Source of the DNA: CADEDV01 sp964412375 | GTDB lineage: Bacteria > Bacteroidota > Bacteroidia > Chitinophagales > Chitinophagaceae | DNA: 64,000 nucleotides | Reading direction: 5' to 3' | Assembly (NCBI GenBank): GCA_964412375.1 | Contig: CAYPOD010000001.1 | Location: 1 to 64,000 of the forward strand | Shown: positions 50,996 through 58,624 of the stretch, piece after piece | How positions within the stretch are numbered: position 1 is the stretch's first letter | Layout of the letters: each line of letters starts with the position of its first letter | Made by a program: the position numbers and the translations under genes | Notes under the pieces: model-generated | What the model saw: only the letters and a program-made list of their open reading frames with translations | Database searches by the model: none | Told to the model about the DNA's origin: nothing

Positions 50996-51041
50996 TTATT
51001 TTTCTGCCCTGTACTTACATTCGTTAATGTCAGAAATAATT

Positions 51042-51072
51042 TTTGCCCGCCGGTGTTGCAGGCCTATTTTTG
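51042..51072 (+). promoter_or_regulatory. promoter of the sulfite reductase gene (TTTG-N19-TATTTTTG)
   Basis: TTTG at 51042-51045 and TATTTTTG at 51065-51072 are separated by 19 bases, a textbook Bacteroidota promoter. The predicted start of transcription, a few bases after 51072, falls inside operator site B. Confidence 0.75.
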
Positions 51073-51074
51073 TA

Positions 51075-51095
51075 TAGTCTACCTACAAAGTAGGG
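51075..51095 (+). promoter_or_regulatory. operator-like site B at the sulfite reductase start of transcription
   Basis: TAGTCTA-N7-AGTAGGG, with CCTACAA as the seven-base centre, lies two bases after the -7 element and 21 bases before the ATG. That position suits a repressor that blocks the start of transcription. Confidence 0.75.
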
Positions 51096-51116
51096 TAATT
51101 AACGAAATCAACGACT

Positions 51117-53246
51117 ATGCAGAGTTTCAGGACAGAGCTGGAAAATCCCCTGGTGGAAAGAGATATAATAGAGCTGGAGCAAAAGATCCGGGCTTTCCGG
51201 GAAGGAAAGATGCCGGAAGAAAAGTTCCGCAGCCTCCGGTTGGCTCGAGGCGTATATGGTCAGCGGCAACCCGGTGTGCAGATGGTGCGCATCAAATTAC
51301 CCTATGGAAAAATGACGCTGGCCCAATGGAAACGTATTGCTGATGTATCAGATGAATACTCCACTGGCAACCTCCACTTAACCACAAGACAGGATATTCA
51401 AATACATTTTGTAAGTCTTGACCGAACTCCAGAAATGTGGGCTGAGCTGGAAAAAGATAATGTTACGATCAGAGAAGCCTGCGGCAACACGGTAAGAAAT
51501 ATCACTGCATCCGACACGGCAGGCATTGACCCGGATGAACCATTTGATGTAACCCCCTATGCCCATGCCATGTTTGAATATTTCCTGCGCAAACCTGTTT
51601 GCCAGGAAATGGGCAGAAAATTTAAGATCGCTTTCAGCAATAGTGAAAAAGATACGGCGCTGACCTTTATGCATGATCTTGGCGCAATTCCCAGGAAAAA
51701 GATCATTGATGGAAAAGAAGTGAGAGGTTTTAAAGTGCTGGTTGGCGGCGGGCTTGGCGCACAGCCACATCTTGCTATTACAACACATGAATTTTTAGAT
51801 GAGGACCTGCTCATCCCCTATCTCGAAGCGGTGCTGAGAGTGTTTGATCGTCATGGTGAACGCAACAGCCGTCATAAGGCAAGAATTAAATTTTTGATTC
51901 AAAAGATCGGCATTGATGCCTTTAATGAACTGGTGACAGAAGAGCAATTAGCTTTGACACATCAGCGGTATAAAGTAGAAGCCAATGGTAAATGGTCAAT
52001 GGTCAATCCGGGAAATCATACCAGTGGTACCATTTCAACAATTGATAATTCAGCATTCACCATTGACCCTTACAGGTTTCAGTTTTGGAAAAACACTAAT
52101 GTCTTCCAGCAAAAACAAGAAGGTTACTATGCCGTGTATGTCCGTGTGCCTAATGGAAATATAAGCTCAGTGACCAGCCGCAGCCTTATTGAAAAATTAA
52201 AAGATGTTATTGCAGATGATGTGCGGGTTACGATCAACCAGGGGCTGCAGTTCCGTTTCATCCGTCCTGAACACTTCGAATACCTATATTCTGTTTTAGC
52301 AGAAGAAGGTTTTGCAGAGCCAGGTTTTGGCAGCGTGGCGGATGTTACCAGTTGTCCCGGCACCGATACCTGCAACCTGGGCATCAGCAACAGCACAGGT
52401 ATTGCTTTAGCTTTAGGCGAAGTGATAGAAGAGGAATTCCCTGAATTTTTATACAACAAAGAGTTAGCCATCAAGATCAGTGGTTGCATGAACAGTTGCG
52501 GCCAGCATGGAATGGCTTCCATAGGTTTTCACGGTAGTTCGCTGAAAGCAAAGGGACAGGTGATACCGGCGCTGCAGGTGTTGGTGGGCGGAGCCGTGCT
52601 GGGAAGCGGCGAAGGCAGAATTGCAGATAAAGTGATCAAAGTGCCCAGTAAACGTGGCCCTGATGTGATCAGGACAATTCTTGTTGATTATAAAACAAAT
52701 GGACAACCCGGTGAATCCTTTAAAGATTATAGTCACCGCAATGGCGAAAGATATTATTATGAACTGCTGAAACCATTAGCCAGTCTTGAAACATTACAGG
52801 CAGAAGATTTCATTGACTGGGGGCAAGAGGAAAAATTTTCCACTGCAATCGGCGTGGGTGAATGTGCCGGGGTAATGATTGACCTGGTAGCGACGCTTAT
52901 CCTGGAAGCAGAAGAAAAAATAACCGCTGCGGAAGAATGTCTTTCTAATGCTCAATGGGCCGATGCTATTTATAATGCTTATGCTGCACAGGTGCATGCA
53001 GCAAAAGCTCTGTTGCTGCAACAGGGAGTTCAGTGCAACACACAACATGGCATACTAAAAGACTTCGATGTTCATTTTACAGCAAAAGGTCTTTATAAAG
53101 ACACTGAAAGTTTTAAATCAGCCGTAATGCGGATGAATGAAGTAACTCCGTCAGAAAATTTTGCAGCGGAATACCTTCAACAGGCCAGGGAATTCATTGC
53201 GTATGCAAAGCAATGGAGAGAGCAGGCTGTGCTGGCAGAAAAATAA
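51117..53246 (+). CDS. siroheme-dependent sulfite reductase with C-terminal HEPN-like domain
   Basis: A 709-residue ferredoxin-type sulfite/nitrite reductase. Two ferredoxin-like and siroheme half-domains are seen, with the [4Fe-4S]-siroheme ligands Cys413, Cys419, Cys457 and Cys461 in SCPGTDTC and SGCMNSCGQHG. Residues about 290-317 are an in-frame palindromic repeat. Residues about 590-705 (AIYNAYAAQVHAAKALLLQQG) look like a HEPN domain without the RNase RxxxxH, which is not in E. coli CysI. Neighbouring cys genes favour sulfite over nitrite as substrate. No flavoprotein partner (CysJ) is nearby, so ferredoxin is the likely donor. Divergent from hemA and convergent with cobA. Confidence 0.92.
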   Translation: MQSFRTELENPLVERDIIELEQKIRAFREGKMPEEKFRSLRLARGVYGQRQPGVQMVRIKLPYGKMTLAQWKRIADVSDEYSTGNLHLTTRQDIQIHFVSLDRTPEMWAELEKDNVTIREACGNTVRNITASDTAGIDPDEPFDVTPYAHAMFEYFLRKPVCQEMGRKFKIAFSNSEKDTALTFMHDLGAIPRKKIIDGKEVRGFKVLVGGGLGAQPHLAITTHEFLDEDLLIPYLEAVLRVFDRHGERNSRHKARIKFLIQKIGIDAFNELVTEEQLALTHQRYKVEANGKWSMVNPGNHTSGTISTIDNSAFTIDPYRFQFWKNTNVFQQKQEGYYAVYVRVPNGNISSVTSRSLIEKLKDVIADDVRVTINQGLQFRFIRPEHFEYLYSVLAEEGFAEPGFGSVADVTSCPGTDTCNLGISNSTGIALALGEVIEEEFPEFLYNKELAIKISGCMNSCGQHGMASIGFHGSSLKAKGQVIPALQVLVGGAVLGSGEGRIADKVIKVPSKRGPDVIRTILVDYKTNGQPGESFKDYSHRNGERYYYELLKPLASLETLQAEDFIDWGQEEKFSTAIGVGECAGVMIDLVATLILEAEEKITAAEECLSNAQWADAIYNAYAAQVHAAKALLLQQGVQCNTQHGILKDFDVHFTAKGLYKDTESFKSAVMRMNEVTPSENFAAEYLQQAREFIAYAKQWREQAVLAEK
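51983..52069. repeat. palindromic repeat inserted in frame in the sulfite reductase gene
   Basis: The arm GGTCAATGGTCAAT (51994-52007) is matched at 13 of 14 positions by the reverse complement of ATTCACCATTGACC (52055-52068), with a TGGTACCA palindrome between. It reads through without a stop and encodes about 28 residues (NGKWSMVNPGNHTSG and onward) between the two halves of the enzyme. The word style (repeated GGTCAAT) is that of intergenic repeats. Confidence 0.65.
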
Positions 53247-53248
53247 GT

Positions 53249-54043
53249 CTATAGCTCCTGGAAAACAGAGCCCTTTTCATCAGCCGTTTCAAACCAGGCA
53301 AATTCTTTGTGCAAGGTGGTCACCTTGCCAATGATGACAAGCGAAGGAGAACTGAATTCCTTCACCTCAAAATCAGCACAGCAATTCTTCAGAGAAGACA
53401 AATGTACCTGCTGGTAAACAGTGGTCGCCTGTTCGATCACTGCAAGCGGTGTATCAATTCCGGGGCTATATTCCTGCAACTTCATGGCAAGATCGCAGAT
53501 ACCTTTTGCTGCCATATAAAACACGAGTGTGTCACTGCTCTGCGCCAGTTCCTTCCATTTTTCCTCAGTAAACTGGCTGTTGGGATTATAGGTCAGCCAT
53601 TGCACACCTTGAGTATGGTTTCTTGCCGTCAGCGGAATGGAGGCATAAGCTGATGCGCCGGATGCTGCCGTGATGCCGGGAATGATCTCAAAAGAGATAC
53701 TATGCTGCTTTAAGGCGATCAGTTCGTCCAGAACGTTACTGAAAAAAGCAACATCCCCTCCTTTGAGACGTAATACTGTTTTTCCCTTCAAAGCATGAGT
53801 CGTTATTAACGAGTTAATCTGCTCTCTTGTTGCAGAAGCATCATTATAACCTTGCTTGCCGGCCAGAATTATTTCTGCATCAGCTCTTGCATGCTCCCTG
53901 ATAATAGCAGGATTTACGAGCCTGTCGGTAATGACCACATCTGCTTCGGCGAGACGCTTTTTCAATTTCACCGTGATCAGCTCCGGATCTCCGGGACCGG
54001 CTCCTGCCAGTATCACTTTTCCTATAGTAGCCCCTTTGCTCAT
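53249..54043 (-). CDS. cobA: uroporphyrinogen-III C-methyltransferase
   Basis: A 264-residue SUMT that adds two methyl groups to uroporphyrinogen III, giving precorrin-2. AdoMet-binding signatures are clear: LAGAGPGDPELIT, LRLKGGDVAFF and IPGITAASGASAYASIPLTAR. The last gene of the peroxiredoxin-cysH-cysD-cysN-cobA string; its start overlaps the cysN stop (TAATG). Single-domain form; the dehydrogenase/chelatase half is in the separate TSUP fusion gene. Converges with the sulfite reductase gene with a two-base gap. Confidence 0.95.
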   Translation of the reverse strand: MSKGATIGKVILAGAGPGDPELITVKLKKRLAEADVVITDRLVNPAIIREHARADAEIILAGKQGYNDASATREQINSLITTHALKGKTVLRLKGGDVAFFSNVLDELIALKQHSISFEIIPGITAASGASAYASIPLTARNHTQGVQWLTYNPNSQFTEEKWKELAQSSDTLVFYMAAKGICDLAMKLQEYSPGIDTPLAVIEQATTVYQQVHLSSLKNCCADFEVKEFSSPSLVIIGKVTTLHKEFAWFETADEKGSVFQEL

Positions 54044-55287
54044 TATGATTTGATAAGCACAGCAGCTACAGTACTGTTACTTGTTTCATCAATTAATACA
54101 GCGCTGCCGTTCTCACTAAGCCTTTCATAACTATCATAGACCAACGGAGAAGCTGTTTTAATAGTTGCCTTTACCACTTCGTTCAGCTTCACATTACCAT
54201 CTACCGGCTGATGCTGTAAAGAGTTCACATCAATTTTGTATTCTATATTCCTTATCACAGCCCTTACTAAGCGGCTGTTATGCTGCAATAAATATTTGTT
54301 GCCGGAAATAAGCGGCTTATCATCCATCCAGCAAAGCAGCACTTCCAGTTCATTACTTACCTGTGGCAGGTTATCAATTTTCACAATACTGTCGCCGCGG
54401 CTGATGTCAATATCATCTGCCAGTTGAATGACGGCGCTTTGCGGGGCAAATATTTCTTCCACTTCCTTGCCGGCTATTTCGACTGAAGAAATAGTGGTCT
54501 CAATATCTTGTGGCAACACTTTTACTTTATCCCCTTTTTTATAAGTACCACTGATGACCTTACCGGCATAGCCTCTGTAGTCATGCAGATCGTCTGTCTG
54601 CGGACGGATCACAAACTGCACCTGGAAACGGGGATCAGTGAGATTAATATCATTGTCAATTTCCACTTCCTCCAAAAATTCAAGTAAAGGCTTGCCGCTA
54701 TACCAATTGATATGTGTTGATTTATCAACGATATTATCACCATCCAATGCGCTGATGGGGATATACGTAATATCATTCAATCCTAGTTGCTTTGCCACTT
54801 CGCTGTAATCAATCACAATATTGTTGAACACATCCTGGGAATAATTTACCAGGTCCATTTTATTCACTGCCACCACCACATGCGGTATTTTCAGCAATGA
54901 TGCAATGATAGAATGGCGGCGGGTTTGTTCCACTACTCCCTGCCGGGCATCAATCAAGATGATGATGAGGTTGGTGTTGGAGGCGCCGGTGATCATGTTG
55001 CGGGTATATTGCACATGCCCCGGTGCATCGGCTATGATGAATTTTCTTTTGGGGGTAGAGAAGTAACGATATGCCACATCAATCGTAATACCCTGCTCCC
55101 GTTCAGCACGGAGGCCATCGGTGAGCAATGCGAGGTCAACAGTTCCGTTCTCTTTGTTCTTTGTTGACTTTTCCAGAGCCTCTAACTGGTCAATCAAAAT
55201 ATTCTTACTGTCATAAAGCAACCTGCCTATCAAAGTGCTTTTACCATCATCAACACTGCCTGCTGTTATAAACCGAAGTAGATCCAT
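54043..55287 (-). CDS. cysN: sulfate adenylyltransferase subunit 1 (GTPase CysN)
   Basis: A 414-residue GTPase subunit of ATP sulfurylase. G-motifs: GSVDDGKST near the N-terminus, DAPGHVQYTRNM, and NKMDL. The EF-Tu-like beta-barrel domains follow to the end, and no APS-kinase (CysC) domain is fused, in contrast to many NodQ-type proteins. It drives sulfate activation with CysD. There are 118 bp between cysD and cysN, with a repeat in between. Confidence 0.96.
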   Translation of the reverse strand: MDLLRFITAGSVDDGKSTLIGRLLYDSKNILIDQLEALEKSTKNKENGTVDLALLTDGLRAEREQGITIDVAYRYFSTPKRKFIIADAPGHVQYTRNMITGASNTNLIIILIDARQGVVEQTRRHSIIASLLKIPHVVVAVNKMDLVNYSQDVFNNIVIDYSEVAKQLGLNDITYIPISALDGDNIVDKSTHINWYSGKPLLEFLEEVEIDNDINLTDPRFQVQFVIRPQTDDLHDYRGYAGKVISGTYKKGDKVKVLPQDIETTISSVEIAGKEVEEIFAPQSAVIQLADDIDISRGDSIVKIDNLPQVSNELEVLLCWMDDKPLISGNKYLLQHNSRLVRAVIRNIEYKIDVNSLQHQPVDGNVKLNEVVKATIKTASPLVYDSYERLSENGSAVLIDETSNSTVAAVLIKS

Positions 55288-55318
55288 ATTATTTTATACT
55301 TTTTTCCATTCGTTAGCC

Positions 55319-55400
55319 GGAAAGACGGGAAGTCCGTAAATCCGATGTAAACTCCAATATTCAGGTGTGTCTTCCAGTCTTTACGACTTTCCAACTTCCT
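55319..55400. repeat. imperfect inverted repeat between cysD and cysN
   Basis: GGAAAGACGGGAAGTCCGTA (from 55319) and the reverse complement of CAGTCTTTACGACTTTCCAA, ending near 55400, share GGAAGTCCGTAAA-like words. It is the sort of AAGTC/GACTT-rich element seen in intergenic gaps of this phylum and lies inside an otherwise continuous operon. Confidence 0.5.
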
Positions 55401-55405
55401 GTATC

Positions 55406-56314
55406 TTAAAAATATCCGTTTTTCTTTCTGTCTTCCATCGCTGCTTCGGTCACTTTATCATCAATCCTTGTTTCCCCTCTTTCACTGATCCTGGTTGCAA
55501 TGATCTCATTGATCACTTCATCCAGGGTGGATGCCGTTGATTCCACTGCCGCCGTACAGGTCATATCGCCTACGGTGCGGTAGCGAACTTTTTTGGTGAC
55601 CACTTTATCTGTTTCATCAATCCGGGCATACGCAGAAACAGCCACCAGTTGGCCTTCATGTTCTATCACTTCTCTATCATGAGAAAAATAGATAGAAGGA
55701 AGAGCAATCTTTTCTTTCCGGATATAATTCCAGATATCCAGTTCTGTCCAGTTGCTGATGGGAAACACTCTTACATTTTCTCCCTTATGAATCCTGCCGT
55801 TATAGATATTCCATAGTTCGGGTCTTTGCAGTTTGGGATTCCATTGACCAAAATCGTCTCTCACGGAGAATATTCTCTCTTTAGCCCTTGCTTTTTCTTC
55901 ATCCCGCCTGGCGCCACCGATGCAACAATCGAATTTGAATTCTTCGATCGTGTCAAGCAAAGTGTAGGTCTGCAACCAGTTCCTGCTGGGAAATTTTCCT
56001 TTCGGTTCTGTCAGGCTGCGCTGTTTGATTGTGTCTTCCACTTTTCTTACAACCAATGTGGCGTTCACTTCGTTGGCCAGCCAGTCACGAAAATCCAATG
56101 CTTCAGGAAAATTGTGCCCGGTGTCAATATGCACAAGCGGAAACGGAATTTTTCCGGGAGCAAATGCCTTTTTTGCCAGATGCACCATGGTGATGGAATC
56201 CTTGCCACCGCTGAATAACAAAGCCGGTTTTTCAAACTGTGCAGCCACTTCACGGAAAATATGTATGCTTTCCGCCTCCAATTGCTCCAGGTAATCTAAA
56301 TGATATTTACTCAT
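55406..56314 (-). CDS. cysD: sulfate adenylyltransferase subunit 2 (CysD)
   Basis: A 302-residue ATP-sulfurylase catalytic subunit of the N-type ATP pyrophosphatase fold. PP-loop LLFSGGKDSITMVHL is near residue 32; the FCCIGGARRDEEKARAKER stretch (read as CIGGARRDEEKAR) and the closing GRIDDKVTEAAMEDRKKNGYF type ending (EAAMEDRKKNGYF) are as in CysD. Starts 46 bp after cysH, and operator site C lies in this gap, so cysD-cysN-cobA may be transcribed separately from cysH. Confidence 0.96.
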   Translation of the reverse strand: MSKYHLDYLEQLEAESIHIFREVAAQFEKPALLFSGGKDSITMVHLAKKAFAPGKIPFPLVHIDTGHNFPEALDFRDWLANEVNATLVVRKVEDTIKQRSLTEPKGKFPSRNWLQTYTLLDTIEEFKFDCCIGGARRDEEKARAKERIFSVRDDFGQWNPKLQRPELWNIYNGRIHKGENVRVFPISNWTELDIWNYIRKEKIALPSIYFSHDREVIEHEGQLVAVSAYARIDETDKVVTKKVRYRTVGDMTCTAAVESTASTLDEVINEIIATRISERGETRIDDKVTEAAMEDRKKNGYF

Positions 56315-56324
56315 ATTTTATATT

Positions 56325-56345
56325 TCCTACTTTTTCAGTAGACTA
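56325..56345 (-). promoter_or_regulatory. operator-like site C upstream of cysD
   Basis: In the sense of cysD the site reads TAGTCTA, seven bases (CTGAAAA), AGTAGGA. It lies ten bases before the ATG. Six bases upstream of it is TTTTTTTG, one mismatch from TAnnTTTG, which would be the -7 element. Confidence 0.7.
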
Positions 56346-56360
56346 TTTAATCAAAAAAAT

Positions 56361-57074
56361 TTAATCCTTAGCCGCTGTTACTTTTTCATGCAACCCGCAT
56401 TCCTTGTGTGATGCTTCCCACCACCATCTTCCTGCCCTCGGATCTTCACCCGGTTCAATGGCACGGGTGCAAGGTGCACAACCGATACTGATAAATCCTT
56501 TATCATGCAACGGGTTGTACGGAACATTGTATTTTTTCAGGTAATCCAGCACTTCATCGTAACTCCAGTGAAGCAGCGGGTTGAACTTATACAGCTGTTT
56601 TTCCTCTGACCATTCTATCACCGGCATGCTCATGCGATTGTCCGATTGTTCGGCACGAAGCCCTGTTATCCACACAGCCGCACCCTTCAAAGCCCTGTTT
56701 AATGGTTTCACCTTCCGGATATGACAGCATTCTTTCCGGTTCTCTACCGATTCATAAAAACTATTTACACCTTTGTTCAAAACAAAGGCTTCCACATCAC
56801 CGGCATCCGGGAAGTAAACATGCACCGGTTGTTTATAGCGGGCAATGGTCTTGTCAAGCAGCTCATAGGTTTCATTAAACAACCTGCCCGTATCAATCGT
56901 AAATATCTTTACCGGCAGGTTGTTTTTAAAAATAGCATCCGTTATAACCTGGTCTTCCTGTCCCAATGATGAAGAAAAAACAACGCTGCCCGGAAACCAT
57001 TCGGTTACCAGCTTCACTGCTTCCGGAAGGGAAGCACTTTCAACCGCTTGTATTTTTTCTTCCGTTAAAATCAT
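56361..57074 (-). CDS. cysH: phosphoadenylyl/adenylyl-sulfate reductase, iron-sulfur (APS) type
   Basis: A 237-residue reductase of the PAPS/APS reductase family. The iron-sulfur ligands that mark APS reductases are present: the adjacent cysteines 116-117 in ECCHIRKV and Cys199/Cys202 in CAPC. The catalytic Cys226 is in KECGLH. These and the lack of an APS kinase gene suggest that APS, not PAPS, is the substrate. The substrate motif FTIDTGRLFNETY is intact. Overlaps the upstream peroxiredoxin stop by 4 bp (ATGA). Confidence 0.93.
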   Translation of the reverse strand: MILTEEKIQAVESASLPEAVKLVTEWFPGSVVFSSSLGQEDQVITDAIFKNNLPVKIFTIDTGRLFNETYELLDKTIARYKQPVHVYFPDAGDVEAFVLNKGVNSFYESVENRKECCHIRKVKPLNRALKGAAVWITGLRAEQSDNRMSMPVIEWSEEKQLYKFNPLLHWSYDEVLDYLKKYNVPYNPLHDKGFISIGCAPCTRAIEPGEDPRAGRWWWEASHKECGLHEKVTAAKD

Positions 57075-57706
57075 AAGTTGGGCTGGGGTGTGTAGCGTAA
57101 ATAAGGTTTCACCACTTTCACTCCCTTCGGGAATTTCTTTTCTGCATCTTCCGTTGAAACTGCCGGTACCACGATCACATCCTCACCAGCCTTCCAGTCG
57201 GCAGGCGTAGCCACGCTGTAATTGGCAGTGAGCTGCAAAGAATCAACCACCCGCAGCACTTCAACAAAATTTCTTCCGGTTGAAGCCGGGTAAGTGATCA
57301 TCAGTTTGATCTTCTTATCCGGGCCGATGACAAATAATGAACGGACCGTGAAAGTTTCCGAAGCATTGGGGTGAATCATGTCGTATAAAAAAGCTACCAC
57401 CCGGTCGGGATCTGCGATGATGGGGAAATTGACCGTAGTGTGCTGAGTTTCATTAATGTCTTTCACCCAGCCTTCATGTTTGTCAATCGGGTCAACACTG
57501 ACGGCGAGCACTTTTACGTTTCGTTTGGCAAATTCATCTTTCAATAAAGCAGTTTTGCCCAGCTCAGTGGTGCAAACTGGTGTGTAATCAGCAGGATGAG
57601 AAAAAAGGATACCCCAGCTATTGCCGAGATACTCATAAAAATCAATTTCTCCTTCAGTGGTCTGGGCTTTGAAATTGGGAGCCGCATCACCAAGATGTAA
57701 TGCCAT
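57071..57706 (-). CDS. 1-Cys peroxiredoxin (Prx6 type)
   Basis: A 211-residue peroxiredoxin with the peroxidatic Cys45 in HPADYTPVCTTELG and no second cysteine. The AhpC/TSA domain (1-150) is followed by the C-terminal Prx6-type extension ending in KPYLRYTPQPN. It is the first gene of the cys operon, coupled to cysH by overlap. A promoter-like TATTTTTG lies 20 bases before the ATG and operator site D is upstream of that. It may protect sulfur-reducing iron-sulfur enzymes from peroxide, by inference from its place. Confidence 0.95.
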   Translation of the reverse strand: MALHLGDAAPNFKAQTTEGEIDFYEYLGNSWGILFSHPADYTPVCTTELGKTALLKDEFAKRNVKVLAVSVDPIDKHEGWVKDINETQHTTVNFPIIADPDRVVAFLYDMIHPNASETFTVRSLFVIGPDKKIKLMITYPASTGRNFVEVLRVVDSLQLTANYSVATPADWKAGEDVIVVPAVSTEDAEKKFPKGVKVVKPYLRYTPQPNL

Positions 57707-57726
57707 AAAATAAAATTTACAGGTGA

Positions 57727-57734
57727 CAAAAATA
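57727..57734 (-). promoter_or_regulatory. -7 promoter element of the peroxiredoxin-cysH operon
   Basis: TATTTTTG (exact TAnnTTTG), 20 bases before the peroxiredoxin ATG. A CTTG at the -33 distance (20-base spacing, one mismatch to TTTG) lies inside operator site D. Confidence 0.55.
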
Positions 57735-57749
57735 GGTTTAAAATCTTAG

Positions 57750-57768
57750 CCCACCAAGTTGGTGGACT
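57750..57768 (-). promoter_or_regulatory. operator-like palindrome D between rrf2 and peroxiredoxin
   Basis: AGTCCAC-N7-GTGGG in the sense of the genes. Its core CCACCAA-C-TTGGTGG (57751-57765) is a perfect inverted repeat with a one-base centre. The layout equals that of sites A to C (AGTCYAC-like and GTRGG-like words with a 7-base centre). It directly follows the rrf2 gene and overlaps the -33 region of the operon promoter. Confidence 0.65.
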
Positions 57769-57814
57769 TTTCAAATAACCGGATTACGAACAATTGTTTT
57801 ATACAGGATTGGCC

Positions 57815-58222
57815 TTATATAATGAGGTCAGTCAGGGTGCGGTTCTCCACTATATTCAATGTGGCATCTCTCACTTCAATCATCATATCATGCAGCCCGC
57901 AGTGCTTTTCATTACAATTCTTACATCGCTCATAAAAATAGAGACTTACACAGGGCAGCATGGCAATCGGCCCGTTCACCAGGCGGATTACCGTAGCCAC
58001 CTTGATCTTATCAGGTCTTTGTTTTAAAAAATAGCCGCCTCCCTTTCCCTTTTTACTGTCCAGAATGTCTGCCTTTTTCAGCTCCAGCAAGATATTCTCG
58101 AGGAATTTTAACGGTATCTTTTTTTTCCTGGCGATTTCGGAGATCAGCACCGGCCCCTGGTCATATTTCTCAGTCAGGTAGGTCAGGGCCTTGAAAGCAT
58201 ATTGTGATTTTTTTGAAAGCAT
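57815..58222 (-). CDS. Rrf2-family transcriptional regulator with four cysteines
   Basis: A 135-residue winged-helix regulator. LSKKSQYAFKALTYLTE is the N-terminal helix; the recognition helix region follows (ISEIARKKKIPLKFLENILLEL) and the wing has GKGGGYFL. Then a cysteine group: Cys91, Cys100, Cys103 and Cys108 with nearby His107 and His111, which could hold an iron-sulfur cluster, as in IscR or NsrR, though the spacing differs. It lies in the same direction as, and just before, operator site D and the peroxiredoxin-cysH operon. It is the best candidate for the regulator of the sulfur genes. Four bases after osmC, so it is also part of the upstream operon. Confidence 0.92.
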   Translation of the reverse strand: MLSKKSQYAFKALTYLTEKYDQGPVLISEIARKKKIPLKFLENILLELKKADILDSKKGKGGGYFLKQRPDKIKVATVIRLVNGPIAMLPCVSLYFYERCKNCNEKHCGLHDMMIEVRDATLNIVENRTLTDLII

Positions 58223-58226
58223 ATCG

Positions 58227-58622
58227 TTATTTCAGAATTTCCAATTTATACTTTATTGCTGAATTTTTGCGTAACATGGCGGATACGCCGCAATATTTTT
58301 CCAGGGAAAGATCAATGGCCTTTCTTATTTTATCTTCATTGTCTTTGTCAGTTTTCATCCGAAAAGTGACAAGGATATCTTTAAAAACTTTAGGATGCTG
58401 CGTTGTCTGCTCTGTTTCCACCATTATACTGAAGTCTGAAAATTTTACCCGCATCTTTTCCAATATATCTACTACATCAATACCCGAACAGCCCGCCAGG
58501 CCGGAAAGCAGCAAGGCTTTAGGGCCATGTCCCTTTTTTTTGTCGCCGTCAACATGAATCTTGTTTCCGTCGTGTTCGCTTTCAAAGAGATGATTGCCCA
58601 ACCATTTTGTTACTGTCTTCAT
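58227..58622 (-). CDS. OsmC/Ohr-family peroxide-protection protein
   Basis: A 131-residue OsmC-family protein with the two redox cysteines in GLAGCSGIDVV and LEKYCGVSAML. The family reduces organic hydroperoxides or acts on sulfur-bearing oxidants. It is two bases after the efflux gene and four before rrf2, so it is probably co-transcribed with the regulator. Confidence 0.93.
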   Translation of the reverse strand: MKTVTKWLGNHLFESEHDGNKIHVDGDKKKGHGPKALLLSGLAGCSGIDVVDILEKMRVKFSDFSIMVETEQTTQHPKVFKDILVTFRMKTDKDNEDKIRKAIDLSLEKYCGVSAMLRKNSAIKYKLEILK

Positions 58623-58624
58623 AT

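Noticed and set aside
51117..53246. Assimilatory nitrite reductase
   Set aside because: The protein family covers both activities, but cysD, cysN, cysH and metZ surround it and there are no nitrate transport or reductase genes.
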